From SZUA-35 sp963781035 (GTDB lineage Bacteria; Actinomycetota; Acidimicrobiia; Acidimicrobiales; SZUA-35), in NCBI GenBank assembly GCA_963781035.1, contig CAWAEN010000004.1:434001-498000 (forward strand): 64,000 bases of DNA, read 5' to 3'. Position numbers and translations under genes: made by a program. The notes under the pieces were generated by a model. It did not search any database. It saw only the letters and a list, made by a program, of their open reading frames with translations, and had not been told where the DNA came from. This document shows positions 1-8,952 of this stretch, piece after piece (position 1 is the first letter of the stretch; every line of letters starts with the position of its first letter).

Positions 1-2
1 CC

Positions 3-515
3 TTTCACGGTCTGTTGCTGCGTTTGGACTCAGATCCACTCGCTGTCGTCGAGTTCGATGTGCCGTTGCCGTCTCGAGGTTGGGAGATTCGCGCCTCGGG
101 CCTCTGGGCCGAGCTGGTATGTGAGACCCCGATGGAGCATTGGAGCTACGGACTGGAAGCGTTCGGGCTTGCAGTGGACCACCCTGCAGAGCTGATGGGG
201 GCCGCGGTTGGGCGACGCGAGCCGCTTGGCTGGGAAGTCGAGTTCGAGGCTCGGGCCCCGGCGCAGCACACCACCGGCCAGAGCTATGGGCAGGCCGGTT
301 CCGTGCACGGTGTCGTACTGGAGGCCGAAGGGTCGACCGAGGTCGATGGCTACGGCGTCCGTTCACACTGGTGGGGGAGCGAGACCCCACTCTCGATCGG
401 ACTCGGCGGGCATCCGGTCGGCGAACCGACCCTCGTCTACCCGACGATCGGAGGTGTGTGGTCGGTCACCCTCGACGAAAACGGGATGGCGTCGACGTTC
501 GTTCCGAGCGACTGA
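3..515 (+). CDS. Conserved hypothetical protein, 5' truncated by the window edge
   Basis: The reading frame is already open at the first bases, so only the last 170 or so residues are present and the true start lies outside the window. The visible part is rich in Trp, Gly and beta-branched residues and shows no transmembrane segment, no recognisable catalytic motif and no low-complexity stretch, which suggests a soluble all-beta domain. It is convergent with the DUF368 gene, 36 bases away. I do not recognise the family. A TTG at position 15 could act as a start, but the open frame upstream of it argues for a longer protein. Confidence 0.6.
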   Translation, partial: FHGLLLRLDSDPLAVVEFDVPLPSRGWEIRASGLWAELVCETPMEHWSYGLEAFGLAVDHPAELMGAAVGRREPLGWEVEFEARAPAQHTTGQSYGQAGSVHGVVLEAEGSTEVDGYGVRSHWWGSETPLSIGLGGHPVGEPTLVYPTIGGVWSVTLDENGMASTFVPSD

Positions 516-551
516 AGCCGCCCGACCCGAACGATCCGACTCCTGGCGCTG

Positions 552-1478
552 TCAGACGCCGGCGTCGATCGGTTGGCCGATGTCCTCGGCGGCCTCGGCC
601 TCGGCGAAGCGAACGATGACGAGCGTGACGACAGCGGCGGCAGCGGCGAGAGCGATCCCGCCTCCGAGCTGACTCAGCGATGGCCATGCGAGGTCGGTCC
701 CCTTGACTGTCTCCTCGGTGGTCTCTCCGATGACGCCGACACCGTTCGGCCATGGCCACAGTACGCGAATCGATCCGATCATCAAGCCGAGCAAGGCGGC
801 CATGAGGGTCTGTTCGTAGTGCTCGAGCAGCCAGTTGAGGACGGACGAGAACAGGGCGAGGCCGATGATGGCACCGACGGCGAATACTGCGAGCTGGGCG
901 ATCTCGCCGCCGAGAACGGCGGCGTACATGCCGAGCATCAGCATGATGAACGAGCCGCTGATCCCGGGGAGGATCATGGCGCAGATGGCGATGGCCCCCG
1001 TTCCGAGAAAGAGAGGAAGGCCGGGGCTCGATACTGCGCCGGTCTGGAAACCGAGCAGCACGAAGGCAATCACCGCAACGCCGATGATGACGGCATATCT
1101 CGTGACGTCACGCGAGCTGATGCCCCGCCAGACGAGAACACAGCTGGCGAGCACCAGCCCGGTGAACACGGCGGCAACACCTTCGGGTCGTTCGATGAGG
1201 AGGGTCTCCATCGAGTGACGCAGGAGCGCAAACGCAGTAGCGGCACCTGCGCCGAGCGGAAGGATGAACAGCCACTCGATCGAGGCGAACTCGTCCCAGC
1301 CGCCTCGAAGATCACCCTTGAGCCAGAACTTGAGCGTGGTCGCCCCCCTGCGGAGGTTGCCGATGAAAGCCCGGTAGATGCCGAGGATCAGGGCGATGGT
1401 TCCGCCGCTGACCCCTGGGACGATGTCGGCGCAGCCCATCAAGAAGCCGCGGCCGAAATGCTTCAACGGTTCGATCAC
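552..1478 (-). CDS. DUF368 family membrane protein (undecaprenyl phosphate translocase, PopT type)
   Basis: A 308-residue polytopic membrane protein. The N-terminus carries the DUF368 signature MGCADIVPGVSGGT (about residues 15-28), and a related half-motif, ILPGISGS, lies near residue 165, as expected for this internally duplicated family. Members of DUF368 (PopT) have been shown to return undecaprenyl phosphate across the cytoplasmic membrane for reuse in peptidoglycan and surface-polymer synthesis; that role here is inferred from family. The start is GTG at 1478. It lies downstream of sdhB on the same strand, separated by a long perfect palindrome at 1510-1559 that probably ends the sdh transcript, so it may have its own promoter. 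Confidence 0.9.
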   Translation of the reverse strand: MIEPLKHFGRGFLMGCADIVPGVSGGTIALILGIYRAFIGNLRRGATTLKFWLKGDLRGGWDEFASIEWLFILPLGAGAATAFALLRHSMETLLIERPEGVAAVFTGLVLASCVLVWRGISSRDVTRYAVIIGVAVIAFVLLGFQTGAVSSPGLPLFLGTGAIAICAMILPGISGSFIMLMLGMYAAVLGGEIAQLAVFAVGAIIGLALFSSVLNWLLEHYEQTLMAALLGLMIGSIRVLWPWPNGVGVIGETTEETVKGTDLAWPSLSQLGGGIALAAAAAVVTLVIVRFAEAEAAEDIGQPIDAGV

Positions 1479-1509
1479 GGCCCAGAGGCTACCCCCGGCT
1501 CGAAACGCT

Positions 1510-1559
1510 CAACTGCCAGCTTCACACGTACCCATGGGTACGTGTGAAGCTGGCAGTTG
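1510..1559. terminator. 50-bp perfect palindrome between sdhB and the DUF368 gene
   Basis: Both halves match without a mismatch around a centre between 1534 and 1535 (core CCCATGGG). As RNA it would fold into a stem of more than 20 base pairs. It starts 28 bases after the sdhB stop codon and lacks a clear run of T on the outgoing side. It is best read as a U-tract-independent terminator or mRNA-end stabiliser, a form common in high-GC actinobacteria. A dyad protein-binding site is the alternative. Confidence 0.65.
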
Positions 1560-1587
1560 GAGGGGCCGGTCAGCCAGAAGGGAAGGG

Positions 1588-2364
1588 TCAGTTGCGCTGA
1601 CCGGAGAGGCGGCGGTTGACCACCTTGGACTTCACGTAGTCGCGGTTCATGTAGGCGATGAAGTCGAGGCTGATCTCTTTCGGGCACGCCTCGGAGCACT
1701 CACCATGGTTGGTGCAGCTCCCGAAGAACTGCTCCATCGTCTCGACCATCGCTTCGGTCCGCTTGTAGCGCTCCGGTTGGCCCTGCGGCAGCGAGTTGAG
1801 ATGCCACAGCTTGGCCGAGGTGAAGAGCTGGCCTGCCGAGTTCGGGCACGCCGCAACACATGCGCCACAGCCGATGCAAGCGGCGGCATCCATCGCGGAT
1901 TCGGCCGCTTCCTTCGGGATCAGGATCTCGTTGGCGTCCCGAGCGTTGCCGGTCGGGGCCGAGACGAAACCGCCGGCGGCGATGACGTGGTCGAGCGCAG
2001 AGCGGTTGACCACGAGGTCCTTGATGATCGGGAAGGCAGCCGCACGCCACGGCTCGATCACGATCGTGTCCCCGTCGCTGAACGTGCGCATGTGCAGTTG
2101 GCAGACCGCAGCGCCCTTCTTCTGGCCGTGGGCCCGACCGTTGATCATCACGCCGCAGGTGCCGCAGATGCCTTCGCGGCAGTCGTGAGGGAACTCGATC
2201 GGGACCTTGCCGGCCTCGATCAGGTTCTCGTTGACCACGTCGAGCATCTCGAGGAACGAGGCGTCGTCCGGAATGTTCCTGGCCTGGTGGGTCTCGAAGC
2301 TCCCGGGAGCGTCGGGGCCGGCTTGACGCCAGATCTGCAGGGTGAGGTTGAGGAGGTTGCTCAT
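1588..2364 (-). CDS. sdhB: Succinate dehydrogenase iron-sulfur subunit
   Basis: The 258-residue electron-transfer subunit of complex II. Cysteine sets for all three clusters are present: CREGICGTC with a later Cys near residue 92 for [2Fe-2S], CIGCGACVAACP near residue 143 for [4Fe-4S], and a downstream CTNHGECSEACP for [3Fe-4S]. It passes electrons from the SdhA flavin to the membrane quinone site. It is the last gene of sdhC-sdhA-sdhB, starting 31 bases after the sdhA stop. ATG start. Type is B-like, with a single membrane subunit and no sdhD. Confidence 0.96.
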   Translation of the reverse strand: MSNLLNLTLQIWRQAGPDAPGSFETHQARNIPDDASFLEMLDVVNENLIEAGKVPIEFPHDCREGICGTCGVMINGRAHGQKKGAAVCQLHMRTFSDGDTIVIEPWRAAAFPIIKDLVVNRSALDHVIAAGGFVSAPTGNARDANEILIPKEAAESAMDAAACIGCGACVAACPNSAGQLFTSAKLWHLNSLPQGQPERYKRTEAMVETMEQFFGSCTNHGECSEACPKEISLDFIAYMNRDYVKSKVVNRRLSGQRN

Positions 2365-2395
2365 GGGTGCTTTCTGCTGATCGATCGCGAAGTGG

Positions 2396-4352
2396 TTACT
2401 TGTAGGAACGCTGGGTCAGTTCGACGTTCTCGAACTCGAGCTCTTCGTTGTGCTTGATCCACGGCGTGTCCATGTCGACCCATTCCCAGGCCGAGACGTG
2501 GGCGAAGTCCTCGTCGTTGCGAAGCGCCTCGCCCTCGGGTGTCTGGGACTCGGTCCGGAAGTGGCCACCGCAGCTCTCGTTGCGATCGAGAGCGTCGCGA
2601 GCCATCAGCTCTGCCAGCTCGAAGAAGTCGGCCACTCGTCCGGCATTCTCGAGCGAGCTGTTGAGCGTGTCGGTGTTGCCGAGCACCCGGAGGTCCTTCC
2701 AGAACTCGTCCCGCAGCGCTCGGATCTCCGAGATCGCCTTCTCGAGACCGTTCTGATCGCGCTCCATGCCGATGTAGTCCCACACCAGCTTTCCGAGTTC
2801 GCGGTGGAAGTAGTCGGGGGACTTGGTGCCGCCGATGCTCATGAAGGTGTTGATGCGGTCGCGCACGTCCTGCTCGGCTGCTTTGAACACCTCGTCGTCG
2901 GTCGAGACCGGCTGGGTGCCCAGCTTCGGAGCCAGGCCGTTGCCGATCGTGTACGGCAGGACGAAGTAGCCGTCGGCCAGACCCTGCATCAGGGCCGACG
3001 CGCCGAGGCGGTTGGCGCCGTGATCGGAGAAGTTCGCCTCGCCGCAGGCGTAGAGACCCTTGATGTTGGTCTGCAGGTTGTAGTCGACCCACAGCCCGCC
3101 CATCGTGTAGTGCGTTGCGGGATAGATCCGCATCGGCACTGCGTAGGGGTCCTCGCCGGTGATGTTGGCGTACATGTCGAACAAGTTGCCGTACTTGGCC
3201 TCGATGGTCTCCTTGCCGTCCCGGCCGATGGCGTCGGCGAAGTCGAGATAGACGCCGTTCTTGAGCGGACCGATACCCATGCCTTGGTCGACCACGGTCT
3301 TGGCGTTGCGGCTGGCCACATCGCGAGGCACCAGGTTGCCGAACGCCGGATACTTCTCTTCGAGGTAGTAGTAGCGCTCGGCTTCGGGAATCTGGGCTGC
3401 GGCACGCTTCTCGTCCGGGTCTGCGGGGGACCCAGATGCGACCGTCGTTGCGGAGCGACTCCGACATCAGCGTGAGCTTCGACTGGAACTCGTCGGCCGC
3501 CGGGATGCAGGTCGGGTGGATCTGCGTGTAGCACGGGTTGGCGAAGAAGGCGCCCTTGCGGTGCGCCCGCCAGGCGGCGGTCACGTTGCAGCTCATGGCG
3601 TTGGTGCTCAGGTAGAACACGTTGCCGTAGCCGCCGGTGCACAGCACGACGGCGTGGGCCGAGTGGCTCTCGATCTCACCGGTGACGAGATCACGGGTGA
3701 CGATGCCGCAGGCCTCACCGTCCTTCATCACGAGCTCGAGCATCTCCGAACGCGTGTGCATGTTGATCTTGCCCTCGCCGACCATGCGCATCATCTGCTG
3801 GTAGGCGCCCAGCAGCAGCTGCTGGCCGGTCTGGCCGCGTGCGTAGAAGGTGCGGGACACCTGGGCGCCGCCGAAGGAGCGGTTGGCCAACAGGCCGCCG
3901 TACTCACGGGCGAACGGCACGCCCTGTGCGGTCATCTGGTCGATGATGTTGGTCGACACCTCGGCCAGGCGATACGTGTTCGCTTCGCGGCCGCGGTAGT
4001 CGCCGCCCTTGATCGTGTCGTAGAACAGGCGGTACGTGCTGTCGCCGTCGTTCTGGTAGTTCTTCGAGGCGTTGATGCCGCCCTGTGCGGCGATCGAGTG
4101 GGCCCGACGGGGCGAGTCGTGGAAGGTGAACGCGTCGACGTTGTAGCCGAGCTCGGCCAGCGTGGCCGCTGCCGAGGCTCCGGCGAGCCCGGTGCCGACC
4201 ACGATGATCTTGAACTTCCGCTTGTTGGCCGGGTTGACCAGCTTGATGTCGAACTTGTGCTTGTCCCATTTCTCGGCGAGCGGGCCATCGGGAACGTGGC
4301 CGTTGAGCGTGCCGTCCGGGTTGACGGTGGGGGATTCGGTGGTGGATGCCAT
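2396..4352 (-). CDS. sdhA: Succinate dehydrogenase flavoprotein subunit (frame interrupted once)
   Basis: Catalytic FAD subunit of complex II, oxidising succinate to fumarate. The dinucleotide-binding motif GTGLAGASAAATL near residue 52, the HSIAAQGGINA FAD-attachment region near residue 85 (His carries the flavin in this family) and the C-terminal ANRLGASALMQGLADG segment are all present. The span is 3n+1 bases. A run of five G at 3425-3429 on the plus strand puts the reading off frame; with four, the protein reads smoothly through RIWVPADPDEK. As the enzyme is central and both halves are intact, an inserted base in the sequence is far more likely than a dead gene. It sits 11 bases after sdhC. 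Confidence 0.93.
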
Positions 4353-4363
4353 GGAGGGTCTCC

Positions 4364-5128
4364 TCAGACCAGGTCAGCCAGAACGGCGAGGGGGAAGCTG
4401 ATGTTGCCGACGAGGATCAGCAGGGCGAAGCCGGCTGCGAAGTAGCGCCGAGCGGCGTTGTAGCGGGGGTTGTTGATCCCGAGGCTCTGGAAGAGGCTCC
4501 AGGCGCCGTGGAAGATGTGGAGCGCCAACGCCATGTTGGCGACGATGTAGACGATGGCGACGATCGGGTTCGACAGGCTCTCGGTGACGTTGTGGTAGAC
4601 GTCGCCGCGGATGTAGTCGTAGCCCGGGATGATGCCCCATGTGAGATCGGCCAGATGGAAGACGAGGTAGAGCGCCACGATGATGCCGCTGACTCGCATG
4701 GTGCGGCTGGCGAAGTTCGACGCCAACCAATCAGGCTTCGACTGGTAGCGCACGTTGCTGACCTGGTTGAGCCGGGTCAGCGTGTAGGCCGAGTGGATGT
4801 GCAGGCCGAAGGCGCCGATCAGGCCGAACCGCAGCAGCCACAGGAAGTAGGTGCGGGGGAAGAGCGGCGTGAGCATGTCGCGCAGGAACTCGCCGTAGAT
4901 GTTGATGTCCTGCTCGAGCTCTCCGTTGTGCTCGATCTCGCCGATGTACAGCTTCAAGTTCCCCAACATGTGGAACAGCACGAATCCCAGCAGGATGAGG
5001 CCGGTGATGGCCATCACCCACTTCTTGCCGACGGCGGTCTGGTAGATGTTGAGCGGGAACGGCAGTTCCTTCGGCTTGTCTCGCCGAACGGGTTGTGCCG
5101 ATTTCTTGTTGATGGTCGGTGTAGCCAC
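4364..5128 (-). CDS. sdhC: Succinate dehydrogenase cytochrome b subunit
   Basis: A 254-residue membrane anchor with about five transmembrane helices, of the b558 family that replaces separate SdhC and SdhD proteins. Likely haem-ligand histidines are in the helices (for example VLFHMLGNL, FGLHIHSAY, LYLVFHLADL, LALHIFHGAW). It binds haem b and quinone for the SdhAB module. First gene of the operon; the 129-base gap back to the GH2-like gene (same strand) must hold the promoter, though I see no clear consensus there. ATG start. Confidence 0.93.
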   Translation of the reverse strand: MATPTINKKSAQPVRRDKPKELPFPLNIYQTAVGKKWVMAITGLILLGFVLFHMLGNLKLYIGEIEHNGELEQDINIYGEFLRDMLTPLFPRTYFLWLLRFGLIGAFGLHIHSAYTLTRLNQVSNVRYQSKPDWLASNFASRTMRVSGIIVALYLVFHLADLTWGIIPGYDYIRGDVYHNVTESLSNPIVAIVYIVANMALALHIFHGAWSLFQSLGINNPRYNAARRYFAAGFALLILVGNISFPLAVLADLV

Positions 5129-5257
5129 CGGAACCTCGCTGTCGTGGACGTGCTGTTGGGCAGAACGGAAACCGGCATCAAGGTAGTCGCCGACGGAGTG
5201 ACCCGCCCAACTCTCGTGAGCACGGTATTTGTCACTCGATCGCGTGTGGCCGGCTGG

Positions 5258-7393
5258 TCAGCCGTCGGCCTCGGCGGCGGGGATGACAACGGTGTACGTC
5301 CGATGGGTGACCATGTGGTCCGCCGCGTCGAGTTCGACGTCGACCGTGAGCAGCCCGGTGATGTCCGGCACTTCCACGTCGAGCGTGCCGACGTGCTCGC
5401 ACGAGTCGGCGGGTAGATCGCCGACCCAACGCCGCTCTACCGACCAGGACCCGCATTCGGCCCGTACTCGCACCGACACGTCCTCGATGCGGCGTCTGAG
5501 ATCGCTGACCGCGTGGATTGCCACCGTCAGTTGCTCACCGCATGACGTGGTGCCGGGAAGTTGGTCGGCCACGACAACCACCGGTCTACAGGCATCGACG
5601 ACCGCTTCGAATGAGGGTTTCGGCCGCCGGTCGTGATCGAGGATGCCGAACCCTCCGTCTGGCTCGGCGTCGAAGAGCGCGGTGAGGCAGAACCCGCCAG
5701 CCGGCCGGTACTTCAGCCGGCGCATCGTGCCGATCTGCGATCGGATCAGGTCGGCCTGGTACATCTGGGTCGCCCTTGCCCAGGCTATGCCGTCGCTGTA
5801 GGCCCGCCGGGGCTGGTAGTGCTCGAACGCTCCTCGCTGTGCGGTCGGCCACTTCGGTTCGGTTTCGTCCCATTCGCCGATGCGGACCGTTTGCGAACCG
5901 AAGCCTCCGAGAAAGGTCGCGAGCCTTGGCCAGGTGTGGAGCACCTCGGGCAGCTCGGCGTGCGTGCCGTTGTGCCACCCCAGCCAGAGGTGCGCATCCG
6001 AGGCGCCGCGAGGCGTCAACCCAGGCAGACTTCCCGATCGCTGGATCACCGAGCGTGACGGGTCGGACGAGCGCAGCTCCCGTCTCACGAGCGGATCGAG
6101 CACGGATCGGTTCCAGCTGGGTGCGATGTGACGGGTCAACCCTCGGCTCGACGGTGGTTCGCCTGGCTCCGGTACGGGGAGCGGGGGACCGTTCGGTTCG
6201 TCGTGAGCGCACCAGACGCTGATCGACGGGTGATGGGCGAGCAGATCGGCGGCGGCGCGCGCGAGCCGCTGCGCTTTTCGTCTCGCAGACAAGGCATATC
6301 CGCCGACGATCGGGAGGTCTTGCCAGATCAGGAGCCCGAGGCGGTCGGCAGCCTTGTACACCTCCGGTCGGGTGATGTGGGTGTGGAGTCTGACGAGGTC
6401 GAGGCCTGCGTCTGCCGCGATCACCAGATCTCGCTCCAGCTCTTCTGCGGTCTTGTCGGCCAGGAAACGTCCCTGGGGACCAACCGTGATGCCCTTCACG
6501 AACAGCGACTCGCCATTGACGTGCCACCGCAGGTTGCGGACCTCGACCGAGCGAAGACCGGTCCGCCAGGTGCGCGTGAGCGGCGGGTGGTGGTCCTCGG
6601 TGGCGACCTCGACCTTCACCTCGTAGAGCGGCTGTTCACCGAGCGATCGGGGCCACCACAGCATCGGGAGCTCGACATCGACATCCCATTCGATGCGGTT
6701 CTCACCTGCGGCGAGATCGTGGTGGTCGGATGATTCGATGACGACGGCTCCGCCCGGTCCGGTGACCGTCGTCGTGACGAGGACCCGTCGGCCGGCTGAC
6801 GCATCGAGAACGAGCCGCGATGCGATCACCGCCTGTTCCGATGAGGCGCTCCGACAGAAGAGGCGGCTGAAGCGGATGGCGACGGGTCCGGTGACCTCGA
6901 GTCTGACGGGACGCCAGATTCCACCGGGGCTTCCGGGCGGCGCCAGGGGGCCCGATTGGATCGACCCGGTGAAGGATCGCTTGGATCGTGTCGTGCCGGG
7001 TGCCGGGCACGCCACCTCGACGGCGAGCGAGTGCTCCGATTGTGCTCTCATGGCATCGGACACCTCGAACGAACGGGGCGAGAAGTACATGTCGGTGGTG
7101 CCGACGAATCCGCCGTCGAGCCAGACGTCCGACATCGACATGACACCGTCGAATGCCAGCCAGGCGCGTTCGCCCTCGTGCATCTCGGGTGACGAGAATC
7201 GGGTGCGATGAAGGAGCGGTTCCGAGTTGTCGGCAAACGCCACGGTCGTGCCCCAGTGGCCGGGAACCTGGATGGTCTCCCAGCCGGAGTCGTCGAGGTC
7301 GGGGTCGGCGCCGATTCGATGAAGGCGCGTCGACAGAGGCGCCACCCGCCACCCACCGGAAAGGTCGACAGCCACCCCCTCGTGCTCGGACAC
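5258..7393 (-). CDS. Glycoside hydrolase family 2-like protein, probably lacking the catalytic nucleophile
   Basis: A 711-residue protein with the GH2 layout: N-terminal galactose-binding-like domain (about 10-175), immunoglobulin-like sandwich (about 180-290) and TIM barrel (about 300-590), then a beta-rich tail. The acid/base region reads WCAHDEPNG near residue 396, so Glu is kept but the Asn before it is Asp. In the nucleophile region, where family members have SEFG, this protein has GGFGSQ near residue 494, so the Glu is missing. It may be a binding protein or use altered chemistry. No signal peptide, so it should be cytoplasmic. Divergent from the MoxR-type ATPase gene, with 89 bases between. 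Confidence 0.82.
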   Translation of the reverse strand: MSEHEGVAVDLSGGWRVAPLSTRLHRIGADPDLDDSGWETIQVPGHWGTTVAFADNSEPLLHRTRFSSPEMHEGERAWLAFDGVMSMSDVWLDGGFVGTTDMYFSPRSFEVSDAMRAQSEHSLAVEVACPAPGTTRSKRSFTGSIQSGPLAPPGSPGGIWRPVRLEVTGPVAIRFSRLFCRSASSEQAVIASRLVLDASAGRRVLVTTTVTGPGGAVVIESSDHHDLAAGENRIEWDVDVELPMLWWPRSLGEQPLYEVKVEVATEDHHPPLTRTWRTGLRSVEVRNLRWHVNGESLFVKGITVGPQGRFLADKTAEELERDLVIAADAGLDLVRLHTHITRPEVYKAADRLGLLIWQDLPIVGGYALSARRKAQRLARAAADLLAHHPSISVWCAHDEPNGPPLPVPEPGEPPSSRGLTRHIAPSWNRSVLDPLVRRELRSSDPSRSVIQRSGSLPGLTPRGASDAHLWLGWHNGTHAELPEVLHTWPRLATFLGGFGSQTVRIGEWDETEPKWPTAQRGAFEHYQPRRAYSDGIAWARATQMYQADLIRSQIGTMRRLKYRPAGGFCLTALFDAEPDGGFGILDHDRRPKPSFEAVVDACRPVVVVADQLPGTTSCGEQLTVAIHAVSDLRRRIEDVSVRVRAECGSWSVERRWVGDLPADSCEHVGTLDVEVPDITGLLTVDVELDAADHMVTHRTYTVVIPAAEADG

Positions 7394-7482
7394 GGGCCGA
7401 GAGTAACCGCTCGCCGTTCGGACGCTCGCCGATTGGTCGGCCGCTTCCTCGTGACCGTGGGTCCACGGCTAGGGTCGCCAAG

Positions 7483-8898
7483 GTGAATGACACGGCAACA
7501 GCAGACCTCCCGACGACGCTCGGTGCTCTACGTGCTTCGGGCTGGGCGTCCCGCACGATCAAGGACGAGCTGCGAACGAACGCCATCGATCGGATCCGCA
7601 ACGGCATCGACCTCTTCCCCGGGATCATGGGCTACGAGGACACGGTGCTTCCCCAATTGGAGCATGCGGTTCTCGCCGGCCATGACGTCGTACTCCTCGG
7701 TGAACGCGGCCAGGCCAAGACTCGGATCATTCGTTCGCTCACGAACCTGCTCGACGAGTGGATGCCGATCATCGCCGGATCGGAGATCAACGACGATCCC
7801 TATCAACCGATCTCGCGCTACGCCAAAGATCTCGTCGCCGAGGACGGTGACGACACCGTCATCAGCTGGGTGCACCGGGACGATCGATTCGGCGAGAAGT
7901 TGGCCACCCCGGACACGTCCATCTCGGATCTGATCGGCGAGGTCGATCCGATCAAGGTTGCCGAGGGCCGGTACCTCTCGGATGAGCTCACGCTCCACTA
8001 CGGACTCGTGCCTCGCACCAACCGCGGCGTGTTCGCCATCAACGAACTCCCTGACCTGGCCGAACGCATCCAAGTCGGCCTGCTCAACGTGCTCGAGGAA
8101 CGCGACGTGCAGATCCGCGGCTACAAGGTCCGCCTGCCGCTCGACGTCCTGCTCGTGGCATCGGCCAACCCAGAGGACTACACGAACCGTGGTCGCATGA
8201 TCACGCCTCTCAAGGATCGCTTCGGCGCACAGATCCGAACGCACTATCCGCTCGAGATCGAAACCGAGATCGCCATCGCCCGACAGGAAGCAGCGATCCC
8301 CGCCGACCCCGTGGTCCGTATCCCCGACTTCATGGAGGAGCTCATCGCCCGCTTCACCCATCTCGCTCGGCGCAGTTCGCATGTCAACCAGCGATCCGGC
8401 GTGTCGGTTCGTCTGACGGTCTCGAATCTCGAGACCCTTGCCGCCGCTGCGGTGCGTCGAAGCCTGTCGCTCGGTGAGGACGACGTGGTTCCCCGGGTGT
8501 GCGACCTCGACGCCCTGATCGCCTCGACGGCGGGCAAGATCGAGGTGGAGTCGCTCGACGAAGGACGCGATGCTGAGGTCATCGATCATCTGCTGCGGTC
8601 GGCCATCCTCGAGGTGTTCAAGGCGCGGGTGTCCGGCGAGGGGATTCGCCAGGTGGTCGACGAGTTCGGCGACGAGGTCGTTGCCAGTGCCGGCGGCGAT
8701 CTTCCCGTGACCGATTACACGGAGCTCTTGTCGAGTGTCCCGGCGCTGGCCGGTCCCGTCGCCGCGTTGTGTGGAGACGACACTGCTCCGGCCACTCAGG
8801 CGTCGGCGATCGAGCTGATTCTCGAAGGCCTGCATCTCGCGAAGCGCCTCAACAAGGACGCAATCGGCAGCCGGGCCAGCTACCGAGCGCGTATCTGA
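7483..8898 (+). CDS. MoxR-type AAA ATPase
   Basis: A 471-residue P-loop protein. Walker A reads GERGQAKT near residue 74, and the GVFAINELPDL region is a Walker B/sensor stretch as in MoxR and magnesium-chelatase I subunits, followed by ASANPEDYTNRG (sensor 1). Such ATPases work with a VWA-domain partner as remodelling chaperones or metal inserters; a likely partner is encoded 7 kb downstream at 15956-17984. The GTG at 7483 is chosen because coding character starts there; the frame is open further upstream but overlaps the divergent GH2-like gene. Confidence 0.85.
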   Translation: MNDTATADLPTTLGALRASGWASRTIKDELRTNAIDRIRNGIDLFPGIMGYEDTVLPQLEHAVLAGHDVVLLGERGQAKTRIIRSLTNLLDEWMPIIAGSEINDDPYQPISRYAKDLVAEDGDDTVISWVHRDDRFGEKLATPDTSISDLIGEVDPIKVAEGRYLSDELTLHYGLVPRTNRGVFAINELPDLAERIQVGLLNVLEERDVQIRGYKVRLPLDVLLVASANPEDYTNRGRMITPLKDRFGAQIRTHYPLEIETEIAIARQEAAIPADPVVRIPDFMEELIARFTHLARRSSHVNQRSGVSVRLTVSNLETLAAAAVRRSLSLGEDDVVPRVCDLDALIASTAGKIEVESLDEGRDAEVIDHLLRSAILEVFKARVSGEGIRQVVDEFGDEVVASAGGDLPVTDYTELLSSVPALAGPVAALCGDDTAPATQASAIELILEGLHLAKRLNKDAIGSRASYRARI

Positions 8899-8952
8899 CG
8901 TGCTCCCCGGACGAAGGGAGTTCAGTTCGGATCAACTCGGTCCCGAACGAGC

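Noticed and set aside
3300..3500. Programmed frameshift in sdhA
   Set aside because: There is no slippery heptamer with a downstream structure conserved in this family, and the same +1 pattern affects many unrelated genes, which fits sequence error better.
2450..4445. Two long plus-strand open frames across sdhA
   Set aside because: Both are complements of the well-supported flavoprotein gene and contain only Val/Ala/Gly-rich sequence.
7153..7482. Longer N-terminus for the MoxR-type ATPase
   Set aside because: The upstream in-frame part is Arg/Pro/Ser-rich antisense of the GH2-like gene start; coding character begins at the GTG at 7483.
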